Below, piece after piece: positions 45,936-56,900 of a stretch of 64,000 nt of DNA; the first letter of the stretch is position 1; every line of letters begins with the position of its first letter. Below the pieces are notes generated by a model, which saw nothing but the letters and a program-made list of their open reading frames with translations, was not told the origin of the DNA and did not search any database. A program made the translations under genes and the position numbers. Where the stretch lies: NCBI RefSeq assembly GCF_036373705.1, contig NC_089863.1, positions 2,869,944 to 2,933,943 on the forward strand, written 5' to 3'. This DNA is from Amia ocellicauda (lineage: Eukaryota; Chordata; Actinopteri; Amiiformes; Amiidae).

Positions 45936-48180
45936 ATGACATAAGAAACATAAGAAACATAAGAAAGTGTACAAACGAGAGGAGGCCATTCGACCCATCG
46001 TGCTTGTTTGGTGTCCATTAATAACTAAGTGATCAAGGATCCTATCCAGTCTGTTTTTAAATGTTCCCAAACTTTCAGCATCTACTACATCGCTGGGGAG
46101 TTTGTTCAGATTGTGACGCCTCTCTGTGTGAAGAAGTGTCTCCTGTTTTCTGTCTTGAATGCCTTGAAGCCCAATTTCCATTTGTGTCCCCGGGTGCGTG
46201 TGTCCCTGCTGATCTGGAGAAGCTCCTCTGGTTTGATGTGGTCGATGCCTTTCATGATTTTGAAGACTTGGATCAAGTCCCCACGTAGTCTCCTCTGTTC
46301 CAGGATGAAAAGGTTCAGGTCCTCAGTCTCTCAGTAGGACTTTCCCTTCAGACCTGGAATAAGTCTGGTTGCTCTCCTCTGAACTGCCTCTAGAGCAGCG
46401 ATATCTTTCTTGAAGTGTGGAGCCCAGAACTGCACACAGTATCCAGATGAGCTCTAACTAGTGCATTGTACAGTCTGAACATCACTGCCCTTGTTCCCAA
46501 TTCTACACTTTTGACAATATACCTGTATATCCTGTTTGCCTTTTTTATTGCTTCCCCACATTGTTTGGATGGAGAAAGTGAGGAGTCCACATAGACTCCT
46601 AGGTCTTTCTCATGCGTTACTTCATCTAGTTCTATTCCTCCCATAGTGTAATTATAGTGAACATGTTTGTTACCTGCATGTATTACCTTGCACTTGTCCA
46701 CATTGAATTTCATCTGCCAGGTGTCGACCCACAACTGAATATTATCTGAGTCCCTCTGAATAGCCTGTGCTGCCGAGATTGTATCTGGACTGATTGTCAA
46801 CCTGTGGCATGTCATCTGTTTTTTCTTTTGTAAAAACCTCTGTGAAATACTCATTTAGAACATTTGCCACATCTTGTTCGTTTTCCAAGATACCTCAATT
46901 TTTGCCCTTTATCTGTTTCACCTCCTTTATTGACCTCTTGCTGTTGAAATATTGAAAAAAGCTCTTTGCATTAGTTTTAGCTCCAAGAGCTGTTTCTTTC
47001 TATTTCCCTCTTTGCTTTCCTGATCCCTTTCTTAAGATCTCTTTGCAGCTCAACATATTCTATGTATTTTGTTTCATCACCATCCCTTTTGTATGCGCTA
47101 TACAACATTTTCTTTGTCTTGATATTTTTTTTCATACCTCTATTAAATAATTTTGGCCAGTGTTTTTTGTTCCTCAATTTGCTAAGTTTTGGTACAAATT
47201 GCTCCTGAGCCTCAAGTAGTATATTCTTAAAATATACCCATCCATTTTCAACTGACTCTGTATCCAATGTGCTCCAGTCTACCTCTTCTAAGTGCCGCCT
47301 CATACCTTCAAGGTTTGCTTTTCTAAAATTGTAGACCATTGTTTTAGACTTGGACCTTGTTTTTTGAAAGAATGCCTCAAAGCTAACCATATTGTGATCA
47401 CAATTTGCCATTGGTTCTCTAACTACTGTCCCCCTGACTCTATCTTGGTCATTTGAAAAGATCAAGTCAATACATGCGCTCTCTCTGGTTGGTTCCCTGA
47501 CAAATTGAGTTAGAAAGCAGTCATTTACCATCTCAACCATTTCTATTTCTGCTTCTGTAGTCCCCACTGGGCTTTCCCAGTCTTAGTTTTTGGAAATTGA
47601 CATCCCCCATTATAACAGCCACATCCTTGTTACATGCAGTCCTGATTACACTGTACAATGCAGCATCTTTCTGAATATCTGAGTTGGGTGGCCTGTAACT
47701 CCTACCACTAATCCTCCAGATCTCTTGTTCAAAAGTTTCACCCACAAAGATTCTGTTCTGTTACTGGGATCTAATTTGAGTTATTCTGCCTCAATGTCAT
47801 TTTTCACATATAATGCTACCCCACCCCCTCTTCGATTTTGCCTGTCTCTCCTAAACTGTGTGTATCCTTCCAACTTGTATTCATCCCCATCATTTTCTGT
47901 CAGCCATGTTTCCGTCACACCTACAACATCATAGTCACACGCCAGCACTGTGGCTTCTAGGTCTAACATCGTGTTCCTTATACTCCTGGCATTGAGGTAC
48001 AAACATTTCAGGACTTTCCTACTGGCAGTTTCCCTTGGTTTTCTTTCCTTAGTGGAACATCTCCCATTGTCAGAGCTCCCTGCCCCCCTGGTCCCTAGTT
48101 TAAAAGATTCTCAATTTCACTGCACATGCGCTCTACCAATGCATTAGCCCCCCTTCTGTTTAGATGTAGACATTAGCCTC
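45936..48180 (-). mobile_element. CR1-like LINE with endonuclease, reverse transcriptase core deleted
   Basis: The 3' end is at 45,936 with three TTTCTTATG-type tail repeats (CATAAGAAACATAAGAAAC on the plus strand). Minus-strand ORF2 parts: endonuclease at about 48,002-47,780 (DYDVVGVTETWLTENDGDEY, RRGGGVALYVKNDI) and 47,745-47,585 (YRPPNSDIQKDAALYSVI, VAVIMGDVNF), then DLIFSNDQDRVRG and NCDHNMVSF at 47,567 on. Near 46,800 the sequence jumps from CAATCAGTCCA to GATACAATCTCGGCAGC, removing the whole catalytic RT core that the 10-kb copy keeps. C-terminal part at 46,854-46,390. Inactive. Confidence 0.85.
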
Positions 48181-48620
48181 TCCTAAGGACGACAAACAAA
48201 CCTGAATAAATAACAGAAAGTCTGCTGTTTCTAGTTGTTGTAACTCATTTGACACATTGAGTGAATCAATTATGTTTAAAGGGCTCAAATGAAAAATCTA
48301 TTGATTCTAATATCAGTATATTACTTAATTTATATATTTATAATTATTCTGAATACATCATATGTGTTGTGTGAAATATAAAAAGACATGTAAGCTGTAA
48401 ATAATGTTTTTACAAATGCTTGTAACTGATAGAAATGAATCAGTGAAACCGAAATTATTCTTATTAATATAATTATTATTATGAGGTTTGGGTTCATGTC
48501 AATCATACATATGCAGATTTGTGTGCTGCTTTCAATACAAACCCAGTTGCCTGCAAACTCATTACATCACTCCTTCACATATATTTAATATCAGCTCCAC
48601 ATTGTCCAGTCCTTTCCCAG
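48181..48620. other. Upstream sequence or intron of the GPCR
   Basis: AT-rich, no gene seen. The last bases (CCAGTCCTTTCCCAG) form a good splice acceptor at about 48,606-48,620. Confidence 0.5.
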
Positions 48621-48811
48621 GTCTCTGGACGCTCACAGCCTCCCTGAGCGACTGTCCCAGCTGCAGCACAGCCCCTCCGTCCCCCTGGGGCTCTGAGAGG
48701 GGCAGGGAGAGAGCAGCCTGCTGGACCCGTGTGAAGCCCGCAGGAGCAGCGAGGAGAAGCAGAGAGATCAGAGCAGAGGAGCACCAGGCAGCCCCCACTG
48801 ACCAGGACAGC

Positions 48812-49810
48812 ATGGGCGACTCACACATGGATACAGGCTTCAGGAACACCTCAAATGTCACTGAACATGACACCCCTGCAAATGACACAGAATATTACAC
48901 CTATTATTTTCAACCTTTAACTATCACTGAAATTGTAATTGACAGTGTTATCTTGGTCATCGGGTTTCCCACCATCTGCCTGGCCATCTACAGCCTGTAC
49001 CGGCTGGTCAGATCTGACATGGTGGTGCCCATCTACATCATCAACCTGCTCATCATCGACCTCCTGCAGATCATCGTGAGACCAGTCTTCATATTCTTTA
49101 ATATATATCCCAAATTTAGATATGCAGATTTAACAGTTAAGGCAATGGATTTTGGATCTCAAATAATTTTTCTTGGCTGCCTGACTGCCAGCGTGTGGTT
49201 CATGGTGAGCATCGCCCTGGAGAGATACCTGGTTGTCGCCCATCCTCTGTGGTACCGGTACCGCCGCAGCGTCAGGCAGGCCACACTGATCTCTGTGGGA
49301 GTTTGGGTGATGACTTTAATATTCATAGCAATATGCATCCTATCATTAAACTGGTATGTGTTCAATGCATTAATTTTTGTATTACCTATCCTCTTGTTCC
49401 TGCCGTTCCCTCTTCTTGTCTTCTTCTTTGTCGGCACATGGAGAGCCATCGCCGGCGCCACCTCTGTACGAGATGCAGAGAAGAGGAGGATTCTGGGCAC
49501 ACTGGCCCTCGTCCTGGGCTCCTACACTGTGCTCTTCCTCCCATACTGCATAGTGTTTATTAGCAAGTTTCATAAATATTTCATTCCAAATACACATATT
49601 GCCTATTTCCTCACAAAACAAATGATTAAACTAAATGCCCTTGTGGACCCAGTGCTGTACATCCTCCTCAGGCCTGACGTCAGGGACACACTGGGCTCTG
49701 TCCCCTGCTGTCAGAGGCTGTTCACACTGACCAGCTGCTGGACACCCAGAGCTGAGCAGCAGGAGACAGAGGATGCAGCCGCTGAGTGTCCGACTGAATC
49801 CAGTGTCTGA
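48812..49810 (+). CDS. Class A (rhodopsin-like) GPCR, orphan, delta-branch type
   Basis: Seven-helix G-protein-coupled receptor of 332 residues in one exon. The N-terminus has three glycosylation sequons (NTS, NVT, NDT). Helix 1 starts at LTITEIVIDSVILVIGF; helix 2 holds the conserved aspartate in INLLIIDLLQ; helix 3 ends in ERY (DRY equivalent); helix 6 has FLPYC; helix 7 has DPVLY in place of NPxxY, as in P2Y/proton-sensing relatives. A CC pair near the C-terminus could be palmitoylated. The helix 3 position that normally carries the disulfide cysteine is Asp, and the second extracellular loop has no cysteine. Resembles fish receptors named GPR4-like; the ligand is unknown. The ATG is chosen because the frame upstream has no start evidence and a splice acceptor lies at 48,620. 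Confidence 0.85.
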   Translation: MGDSHMDTGFRNTSNVTEHDTPANDTEYYTYYFQPLTITEIVIDSVILVIGFPTICLAIYSLYRLVRSDMVVPIYIINLLIIDLLQIIVRPVFIFFNIYPKFRYADLTVKAMDFGSQIIFLGCLTASVWFMVSIALERYLVVAHPLWYRYRRSVRQATLISVGVWVMTLIFIAICILSLNWYVFNALIFVLPILLFLPFPLLVFFFVGTWRAIAGATSVRDAEKRRILGTLALVLGSYTVLFLPYCIVFISKFHKYFIPNTHIAYFLTKQMIKLNALVDPVLYILLRPDVRDTLGSVPCCQRLFTLTSCWTPRAEQQETEDAAAECPTESSV

Positions 49811-50032
49811 GAGACACAGGGGTTTGAGAGCTCAGCTGTGTCTGGAAGTCAGTCCAAGACAGTGTGGTTGTGAAAGGTGCAGAAACCTCATTGTTCTCTG
49901 TGCCATGTAGACAAGTCTCTTAAGAGAGAGACGCAGGGGTTTGGCAATGCGCTGTCATCCCTGGAGTCGATCTCAGACAGACACTCAGTCTCTTCTCATT
50001 CCTTCCCTTTATATCATATCAGATTCAATAAC

Positions 50033-50038
50033 AATAAA
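50033..50038 (+). terminator. Poly(A) signal of the GPCR gene
   Basis: AATAAA in ATAACAATAAAGGGG, about 220 bases after the stop codon; the first good signal downstream. Confidence 0.65.
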
Positions 50039-50059
50039 GGGGAATATCATTGTGGAAAT

Positions 50060-50677
50060 CAAAGCTGATACATATATAACACTCATATTCATGTTCATCT
50101 TATTTTAAAAATCTTTGTCAACCTTTATGCCATTATTGTTATAATCTTGCATATTTACACAATTACATAATACATAACTCATATTACTGATCATTTATTT
50201 AAATTCAAATATTTTTGAAGGATTGAATAATAAAAACACAGGGACATGTTTATGCAAACTTGTATAGGAAAGTAAGATTGCCTTCTGCTGTTTAAAGTGA
50301 TGATATGTAAGTATTTCTGGACACTGAAACTGTCTGCACTTCCTAGATCCCAGATTGAGTCAAAACTTCCCCACGTCAGTCAATCAGTCCGTCGGTCCAG
50401 GACTCCTGTTCCTTCACTTGCTGTTGTCCTGAGACTCCTCCAGCTGCCCAATGGACAGACAGTGTGCTGCACTGGGGCGGACGAGTGTGACTGGCAGACG
50501 GAGGAGAGGGGTGTGAAGTATTGATTTAATCTGGGCCTGGGTTTATTCTGCTCCTGTGTCAGTCCTGTACATCTCCTTTACATTTCAGTGACTGATTAAA
50601 GTAACAATGTATCTCAGTTGTCATTTATTTCTAATATATGAAATGAACTTTGCTTTGGATGAAAAATAAGGGCAACA
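50060..50677. other. GPCR 3' flank with duplicated segment
   Basis: No gene seen. 50,525-50,590 (GGGTTTATTCTGCTCCTGTG...) is paralogous to 39.4 and 44.5 kb. Confidence 0.5.
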
Positions 50678-50685
50678 CTTTAGGT

Positions 50686-51174
50686 CAGTGGTTCCCAAAC
50701 TTTTTGGCTGCCGCCCCCCTACACATTTGGGTCACAGCTCGCCCCCCTCGTCTTACACGTTAATATTTATATTATCATTTATATTTTTGAAAGCCCTAAG
50801 GCTTAACAAAGATGGAGACACTTACATACTTGTTTGCATTTCAGTTGTATACATTGTATACTTCCTCTCGTTCTCTTCATTCTGCTGTTTTTTTCTCTCT
50901 ATATCAGCCACTTTGTAAATTGAAAACCATGGGTGTTAGGGCCTTCTCTTGCATTGCTCCTATGTTGTGGAACTCACTACCTGTTTCCATTAGCAATGCT
51001 CCTTCATTTGATTGTTTTAATAAACTGCTTAAAACTTTTCTTTTAATCAGGTATTGTCTTAATTGTTAATTTGTTTGTGATTGTTGTTATTGTTATTGTA
51101 TATTATGCTGTAAGAATGTGATTGTAATGTATTGTAGCGCTGTGAGTATAAAAAGGTGCATTACAAATAAAATG

Positions 51175-51230
<56 letters not shown>

Positions 51231-52139
51231 GTTTTACTTCTCACACTTTCATTTGGCCATTTATATTGGTAATACCAGAAACTTTCCATGCAGGACCTAT
51301 TCTTTCAATCGTGCTGTTCTTAATCGATCTACTACTCACTCAAATTAATGAAATGGATAAGGCTCAAAGAATCAAAGTAGTTACAGAAGATACATTTCCA
51401 TTTCATACAATTTTACCAGTTATTTAAAATAGCAAATATATTGTGTCTTTGTTATAAAAATTATTTATAAACTTCTGCATTTCCTGACTTTTTAAAACTG
51501 ACAAAATATAAACACGTCTTCACACGTGACAACCCAGATTAGTCTGCACAATCAAGGGAAGTGTTATTTTATTTTAATTTTTCTTCCCATAACTCTGAAC
51601 TCCAGATGTTTGGCCATGGACTCTCTGACTCCAGCTGCAATGTTATCTCCACTATCTGCCTCAGATGCGGTTAATGTCGAACTGTTCAAAGTCATCGATT
51701 ACATTTTTTTGTTAGTAGAGATTACTGGCGAGCTCGTTTCCCCCAATTTGGACCTGCAAGTTTTTTGTATGTTTTTATTTTACTATAACTATCACCTCAC
51801 ATAAACTGCTGTGTATTTTGGTCTGAATCTATCGAGAAGCATCTCACAGATGAAACACGGCAATCCTCTATTCTTATTGGCCATGACTGGATATGGATTC
51901 ATCAAATAACCGATTTCCACTCTCTGTTTAGAAGTGTGGTAAAAGTCGTTTCACAGAGATAGGTCGATGCAAAATAAACCAGTTTATCCAATGCATTTTC
52001 AACGGGTGCTTGTCGCATCCCCTGGTGGATTTCATGTGTCAACTTGACTTCTTACACGTTCATCTCTTTACCGTGTGCCCCCCCACAGAGGGTCTTGCGC
52101 CCCCCCAAGGGGGCGTGCCCCACAGTTTGAGAACCACTG
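50686..52139. mobile_element. Non-autonomous hAT element, 1,454 bp
   Basis: Ends CAGTGGTTCCCAAACTTTTT and AGTTTGAGAACCACTG in inverted orientation. An exact 8-bp duplication CTTTAGGT flanks it at 50,678-50,685 and 52,140-52,147. Subterminal C-rich blocks (GCCGCCCCCCTACAC, GCGCCCCCCCAAGG) are typical of this group. No transposase frame. It contains an L2 tail. Confidence 0.88.
50920..51231 (+). mobile_element. L2-type LINE 3' end nested in the hAT element
   Basis: Coding remnant GVRAFSCIAPMLWNSLPVSI and FNKLLKTFLLIRYCLN (C-terminal end of the L2 polymerase protein), then the untranslated tail with TGTAGCGCTGTGAGTATAAA and CATTACAAATAAAATGCATT, ending in (ATT)n at 51,177-51,230. The 5' truncation is severe. 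Nesting makes it younger than the hAT copy, unless the element captured it. Confidence 0.75.
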
Positions 52140-52147
52140 CTTTAGGT

Positions 52148-52555
52148 AACCAATATGAACAATCTATTCACATGTTATTATGTTTCTTTGTTATATACTA
52201 TTATTACGAAGTATAAATATATTACTTGGCATTTATATGTCTATTTTTTGCTATAATACATAACTTTGGTTTAATTAAGTGCTTACGTGTCATTCTCAGA
52301 ATATAGTTATACGAATTCATCATGGCCTCCTCTCTGTCGTGTGTTTGTCCTCTAACTGATAAACATGCATTCAGTCCAGGAGCTGCATCCAGCCACTGTC
52401 TTCATTCCTGTCTTCAGAACAGGGTCTGCAGCCCTGGCCTTGGAGAAACACATATTCAATGAGCTGTCTTCCAATTAAAATTGTCCTGTTATTTGAGAAA
52501 AGCATTAACTGTGCACCGTTCATTTCTTCTTACTTTGCTTCTTAGCTCAGAACAG

Positions 52556-52556
<1 letters not shown>
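52148..52556. other. No recognisable gene
   Basis: AT-rich; GGGTCTGCAGCCCTGGCCTT near 52,421 resembles a dispersed fish repeat word but I cannot define an element. Confidence 0.3.
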
Positions 52557-52608
<52 letters not shown>

Positions 52609-52870
52609 ATAAATTTTATTTCTTGGCAGACGCCCTTACCCAGGGCGACTTACAACATAAGTGCAAACAAAGTGCAAAAATACAAAGAAGTACAAGGCAT
52701 CAATCATTACAAATTCAATTTGGCTAAAACAGCAATTCAAAATACATTTTACTAATTCCAATTTACAATTTACACAAGTACAGTAAGAGACTTCCTACAT
52801 CCTGGACGGTGAAAGCTAAGTGCTGTCAAGATGTCGGGTTACAGACTAGGGCTACGGGAAAGGGAGCAAT
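52557..52870 (-). mobile_element. L2-type LINE 3' tail
   Basis: An (ATT)n run at 52,557-52,606, then TTCTTGGCAGACGCCCTTAC, CAGGGCGACTTACAACATAA and CAAGATGTCGGGTTACAG. This matches the tail of the L2 copies at 37.1 and 42.1 kb in order and orientation. Only untranslated sequence remains. Confidence 0.75.
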
Positions 52871-52879
52871 TCTCTCAAT

Positions 52880-53395
52880 TCTCTCTCCTTTTTCTTGAGG
52901 GTCGAGGTGCCACCACTTTGGACAAACATCGCAGCAGGGACCCACTCCACTGACCCAGGAGGGACTCTGGACTCCTGGACACAGACCAAGGACTTTTTGT
53001 TGGCTCGAGCTCAGGAGACAGGACAGTATATGTTTTTTGTATTGATGGACTTAGTTTGGAGTAGACCTTCAGTTTTCTTTTTTAATATAGAGTCCACCCG
53101 GGAGGTTAGGACTAGATTCGATTTTAGTGAATTTGGTTTTAATTAGGTTTTATTAGTTTAGGATTAGAGGTTGGGTGGACCTACATTTTTCCTTTTCCGT
53201 TTTTTGTTTTTCCTGTATAGAGTTGCCCATGTATTAAAGGCAGTTTTAAAGGGTGGAGTTAAACCTGTAAATACATGTGTATGTGAGAGAGTGTGTGTGT
53301 GTATGTGTATGTGTGTGTGTCTTTAAAATAAATGGGGTTGGCATAGTCGTGGTCACTGGTGGTTGTCTCTCGCTGCCAGTGCCACACATTCCTTT
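52880..53395 (+). other. Possible solo-LTR or retroelement fragment
   Basis: GC-richer leader (GTCGAGGTGCCACCACTTTG), AT-rich middle, a GTGTGTATGTG tract and AAAATAAATGG near 53,325, followed by GTGGTTGTCTCTCGCTGCCA. The layout resembles a long terminal repeat with poly(A) signal, but I found no target duplication or partner. Weak call. Confidence 0.25.
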
Positions 53396-53439
53396 ATAAA
53401 CAAATAGTCACAACCTTTAGTTACTTTAAAATTGTGATA

Positions 53440-53463
53440 ATAAATAAATAAATAAATAAATAA
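53440..53463. repeat. (TAAA)n microsatellite
   Basis: AATAAATAAATAAATAAATA, five to six units. Confidence 0.9.
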
Positions 53464-55200
53464 GTTGTGATATCGGGAAACAATAATACGAAAGTTTAAC
53501 ACAAGATGCGTGAAAGTGGACAGGTCAGCTTATTGCTGCTGTCGCCATTTCAATACGTCTTCTAATAGGAAGGTATTTTTACAGCCTAATGTTTATTTTG
53601 TTGTTGTGTTAAATTAGTATTTTTAAATACAGTTCTGAACTTTTGGTAATTGCAAAAATGTCATTTTGCATTATTTCACATTTAATGTATTTTGAATTGG
53701 GGGGGCCGGCAACTATTCGAATAGTCGAGGAAAACAGCTGTGGAATTATCAAGTCAAAATATTTGTCATGCAAATCCCAATTTAAAGGATTGTAACCACA
53801 GCGGATAATTACCTCGAACGATGTTGTAAGGCCCACTCTCATCTCGAGCGCAAGGGGAGAGGAGAGGCTGACTGGCCGCGAGTGAGAGAGGCTTTGCTGT
53901 AGTGATGGTGCAAAACAAATAGTGATCTTTTATGTTTGTTATGAGATTAAACATATTTCAGCTTCATTCTGAAACTGTGGCAGGACAGTTTAGTAAATTA
54001 ATGGGAACCACTCTAATGGTGATATTATATACAGAAAAACACAAATCTGTACTTTTGGAAATCAAAAGTAAATATCTCTGCGTAGGCTAAGTGTCAGTCA
54101 CTAGTTTGATCATTGGCCTATGCCAATTCTTCTGTATTTTAATTCCAATTCCTACACTAGGTGTAAGGTGGGTGACAGGTTGATTTAGCGTTTATTAGAC
54201 TGCTGTTGGTACTACAATTCAATATCTATACAGGACTGAGAAGATGCCCCTCAGCCTTCAGTCAGTGCTGTCCACAGGCACACGGAATAAAGACACTACC
54301 AGGCTGCTAAATGCAACACAAACAGCCCTGTTGCAAAGGTACTTTGTTGAAAAGTGCATTTTCTGCATTGATATTCACAGCTGTAGACAGACTGAGCCAT
54401 TTCAAAGCACTTCACGTTGCATAAGAGGTTTAGTTTAGTTGTATGCATTGTTAAGTAGTTATTTTATGTTTTATAAATTACGGGGAGTTGCGTATGGTAG
54501 TCTTCCTTATATCTCTGGTCATTTTGTTCAATTTTTTAGGCTCGCTCAAAATTTCCAGAGAAATGCTTTTTTTATGATGAAAACAGAGTAAAGATGCACT
54601 AATGTAAGATGTAGTAATTGCCATTTTGAGCATAATAGCATAATCAGCATTATGAAAGCGTAATCATTATGCCTAAATCGTAATTGTTGGCATGACTGCA
54701 TTGTGTGACTGTACAGTATAAAAATGTTGATTTATATCCTTCTGAGATGCACCAAAAACAAACATTCAACTGTAAGTTTTAATATTTCACTTGTGATTAA
54801 ATTAAACAAATAGCTAAACAATGTACATTCCCTTACAATTTTAGAGTATTATTCTTTGTGAGCATTCTGTAAAAATTATTAGAATAATGCTGAAACAACC
54901 TAACAGTCGCTTTCACTCGTAGATGTCATGTTATTGAGTTCATGTCCTCAAGTCATGCCCAACTCATGCATTTCTTGTCTCTGGAGTGTTCTCTGTATTT
55001 TTATTGAGTAGTGAGTATTTTGGGACTCTCAAAGTGCTTTACATTTGTAAAAATGATAAACGTAAGTAAAAGGCCAGTACGAGTGTTAATTAGTGTCTCT
55101 AGAAGACAATGCATGTTAGTGATTGACAAACCACGTAAGAAACCATGGGTGATGAAAAAAACCTTTAATAATATCAACAATAACAATAATGCCAACCCAA
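53464..55200. other. Unassigned sequence
   Basis: No gene, splice structure or clear repeat. GGCAACTATTCGAATAGTCG at about 53,708 is a short palindrome that could be a decayed transposon end. Small frames near 54.2 and 55.0 kb are unsupported. Confidence 0.35.
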
Positions 55201-55204
55201 GACT

Positions 55205-55720
55205 GTGAGAGTCACGTTACGGTGAAGTCCTTCCCACACTGGTCATCTCTCTTTTGTGTGAATGCGCTGGTGTGCATGGAGGCTAGCTGCCTGAGAGAAT
55301 GTCTTCCCACACTGAACACAGCAGTACAGTTCCATTACTGTATGAATGAGCTGGTGGGCATTGAAATTAAATGCATCAGAGAATCTTTTCCCATACTCGG
55401 CACAGCAGTCTTTTCTCTTGTGTGAATGCGCTGGTGTGTGCTGAGGTGTGATGCATGAGAGAAACTCTTCCCACACCGGGCACTGTGGCACGGCTTCTCT
55501 CTGAGAGTGCGGTGCTGCCTAATAACGTCTGATGCCTCAGTGAAGCTCTTCCTACTCTGGGGCTGGTGATGGGGATGCTGTTTTCCACGCCACAGTGGTG
55601 AGGAGGGGGAGCTGGAGGAGCGAGGTGGTCTAGGGGGTCTGGGACGCAGCTGTCTGTGCTGTGATGGGCTCTCCCCACTCACTGCATTGTCTCTCCCCCA
55701 ACTGAGCCCTGTCCTCAAGC
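55205..55720 (-). pseudogene. C2H2 zinc-finger protein, C-terminal pseudogene
   Basis: The minus strand encodes fingers in two frames. Frame 55,718-55,335: CARCGKSFSHASHLSTHQRI and HTREK linker. After a frameshift, frame 55,491-55,243: CCAEYGKRFSDAFNFNAHQ (second zinc cysteine replaced by tyrosine), then CVQCGKTFSQAASLHAHQRI HTKER, then a partial finger and stop at about 55,205. The finger-HTxEK-finger spacing is that of the large vertebrate zinc-finger family. Upstream sequence is proline-rich. The frameshift and lost cysteine argue for a dead fragment. Confidence 0.75.
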
Positions 55721-55737
55721 CAGCAGACTCTGGGTCA

Positions 55738-55832
55738 CAATGTCCAGCTACAGGGAGCTCAAGCCCCAGGTCACACTGTCCAGCTATAGGAAGCTCAGGC
55801 CACAGGTCATACTGTCCAGCTACAGGCTACAG
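55738..55832. repeat. 36-bp minisatellite, 2.5 units
   Basis: TGTCCAGCTACAGGGAGCTC / TGTCCAGCTATAGGAAGCTC / TGTCCAGCTACAGG with CCCAGGTCACAC between; three successive partial copies. Confidence 0.85.
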
Positions 55833-55835
55833 CGC

Positions 55836-56072
55836 TTTTCCTTCCTTGGACCACTTTTGATAGGTACTGACCACTGCAGACTGGGAACACCCCACAAGAG
55901 CTGCAGTTTTTCATTTTTTCCCATTTTTCCTGCTTCTAACACATCAACTTTGAGGTCAAAATGTTTACTTGCTGCCTAATATATCCCACCCACTGACAGG
56001 TGCCATGATAACGAGATTATCAGTGTTATTCACTTCACCTGTCAGTGGTCATAATGTTATGGCTGATCGGTG
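55836..56072 (-). mobile_element. Tc1-type element fragment
   Basis: Minus-strand 5' end of the same Tc1 family as at 20 kb. It shares GGTACTGACCACTGCAG, ACAAGAGCTGCAGTTTT, GCTTCTAACACATCAACTTT and the terminal CACCGATCAGCCATAACATT (as its inverse), ending at TA 56,073-56,074. The other end is missing. The TA coincides with a TA of the CR1-like target (GTAATACATGCAGG in the 11.1-kb copy). Confidence 0.8.
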
Positions 56073-56074
56073 TA

Positions 56075-56722
56075 CATGCAGGTAACAAAAATGTCCACTA
56101 TAATGACACTATGGGAGGAATAGAACTAGATGAAGTAACGCATGAGAAAGACCTAGGAGTCTATGTGGACTCCTCACTTTCTCCATCCAAACAATGTGGG
56201 GAAGCAATAAAAAAGGCAAACACAATGCTAGGGTATATTGTCAAAAGTGTAGAATAGAGAACAAGGGCAGTGATGTTCAGACTGTACAATGCACTAGTTA
56301 GAGCTCATCTGGATACTGTGGACAGTTCTGGGCTCCACACTTCAAGAAAGATATCGCTGCTCTAGAGGCAGTTCAGAGGAGAGCAACCAGACTTATTCCA
56401 GGTCTGAAGGGAAAGTCCTACTGAGAGACTGAGGACCTGAACCTTTTCACCCTGGAACAGAGGAGACTACGTGGGGACTTGATCCAAGTCTTCAAAATCA
56501 TGAAAGGCATCGACCACATCAAACCAGAGGAGCTTTTCCAGATCAGCAGGGACACGCACCCAGGGACACAAATGGAAATTGGGCTTCAAGGCATTCAAGA
56601 CAGAAAACAGGAGACACTTCTTCACACAGAGAGGCGTCACAATCTGAACAAACTCCCAGCGATGTGGCTGAAGAGACAATTTGGCAAGATTCAAAAATAG
56701 ACTGGATAGGATCCTTGGATCA
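56075..56722 (+). mobile_element. CR1-like LINE, 3' fragment
   Basis: The plus-strand copy begins at CATGCAGGTAACAAAAATGT, directly at a Tc1 end, and continues through DEVTHEKDLGVYVDSSLSPS to IMKGIDHIKPEELFQISRDT. It stops about 50 bases short of the LINE 3' end, at GATCCTTGGATCA, where another Tc1 end begins. Confidence 0.85.
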
Positions 56723-56777
56723 CAGTGAGGGAAAAAAGTATTTGATCCCCTGCTGATTTTGTACGTTTGCCCACCAT
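56723..56777. mobile_element. Tc1-type terminal fragment
   Basis: CAGTGAGGGAAAAAAGTATT followed by TGATCCCCTGCTGATTTTGT matches the left end of the Tc1 element at 61,938. Only about 55 bases are kept. The base pair before it is CA rather than the required TA, so it is not a simple insertion end. Confidence 0.7.
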
Positions 56778-56819
56778 TTTGTTAACCACAATCAGAGAGT
56801 TCATTTACAGATTGTATTT

Positions 56820-56900
56820 CATGGTCACCAACTACTACATCAAATAAAGAAAGCAACACTTCCTCTACCAGCCATCAGCGATGACACACCACTCACACAC
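56820..56900 (+). other. Diverged 5'-leader-exon-like segment (GPCR array)
   Basis: GGTCACCAACTACTACATCA and AATAAAGAAAGCAACACTTC followed by CTCTACCAGCCATCAGCGAT resemble the leader segments at 36.7 and 60.1 kb (GATAAAGAAACCAGCACTTC; CAGCTCACAGCGATGC). It lies about 0.7 kb before minisatellite C. Confidence 0.35.
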
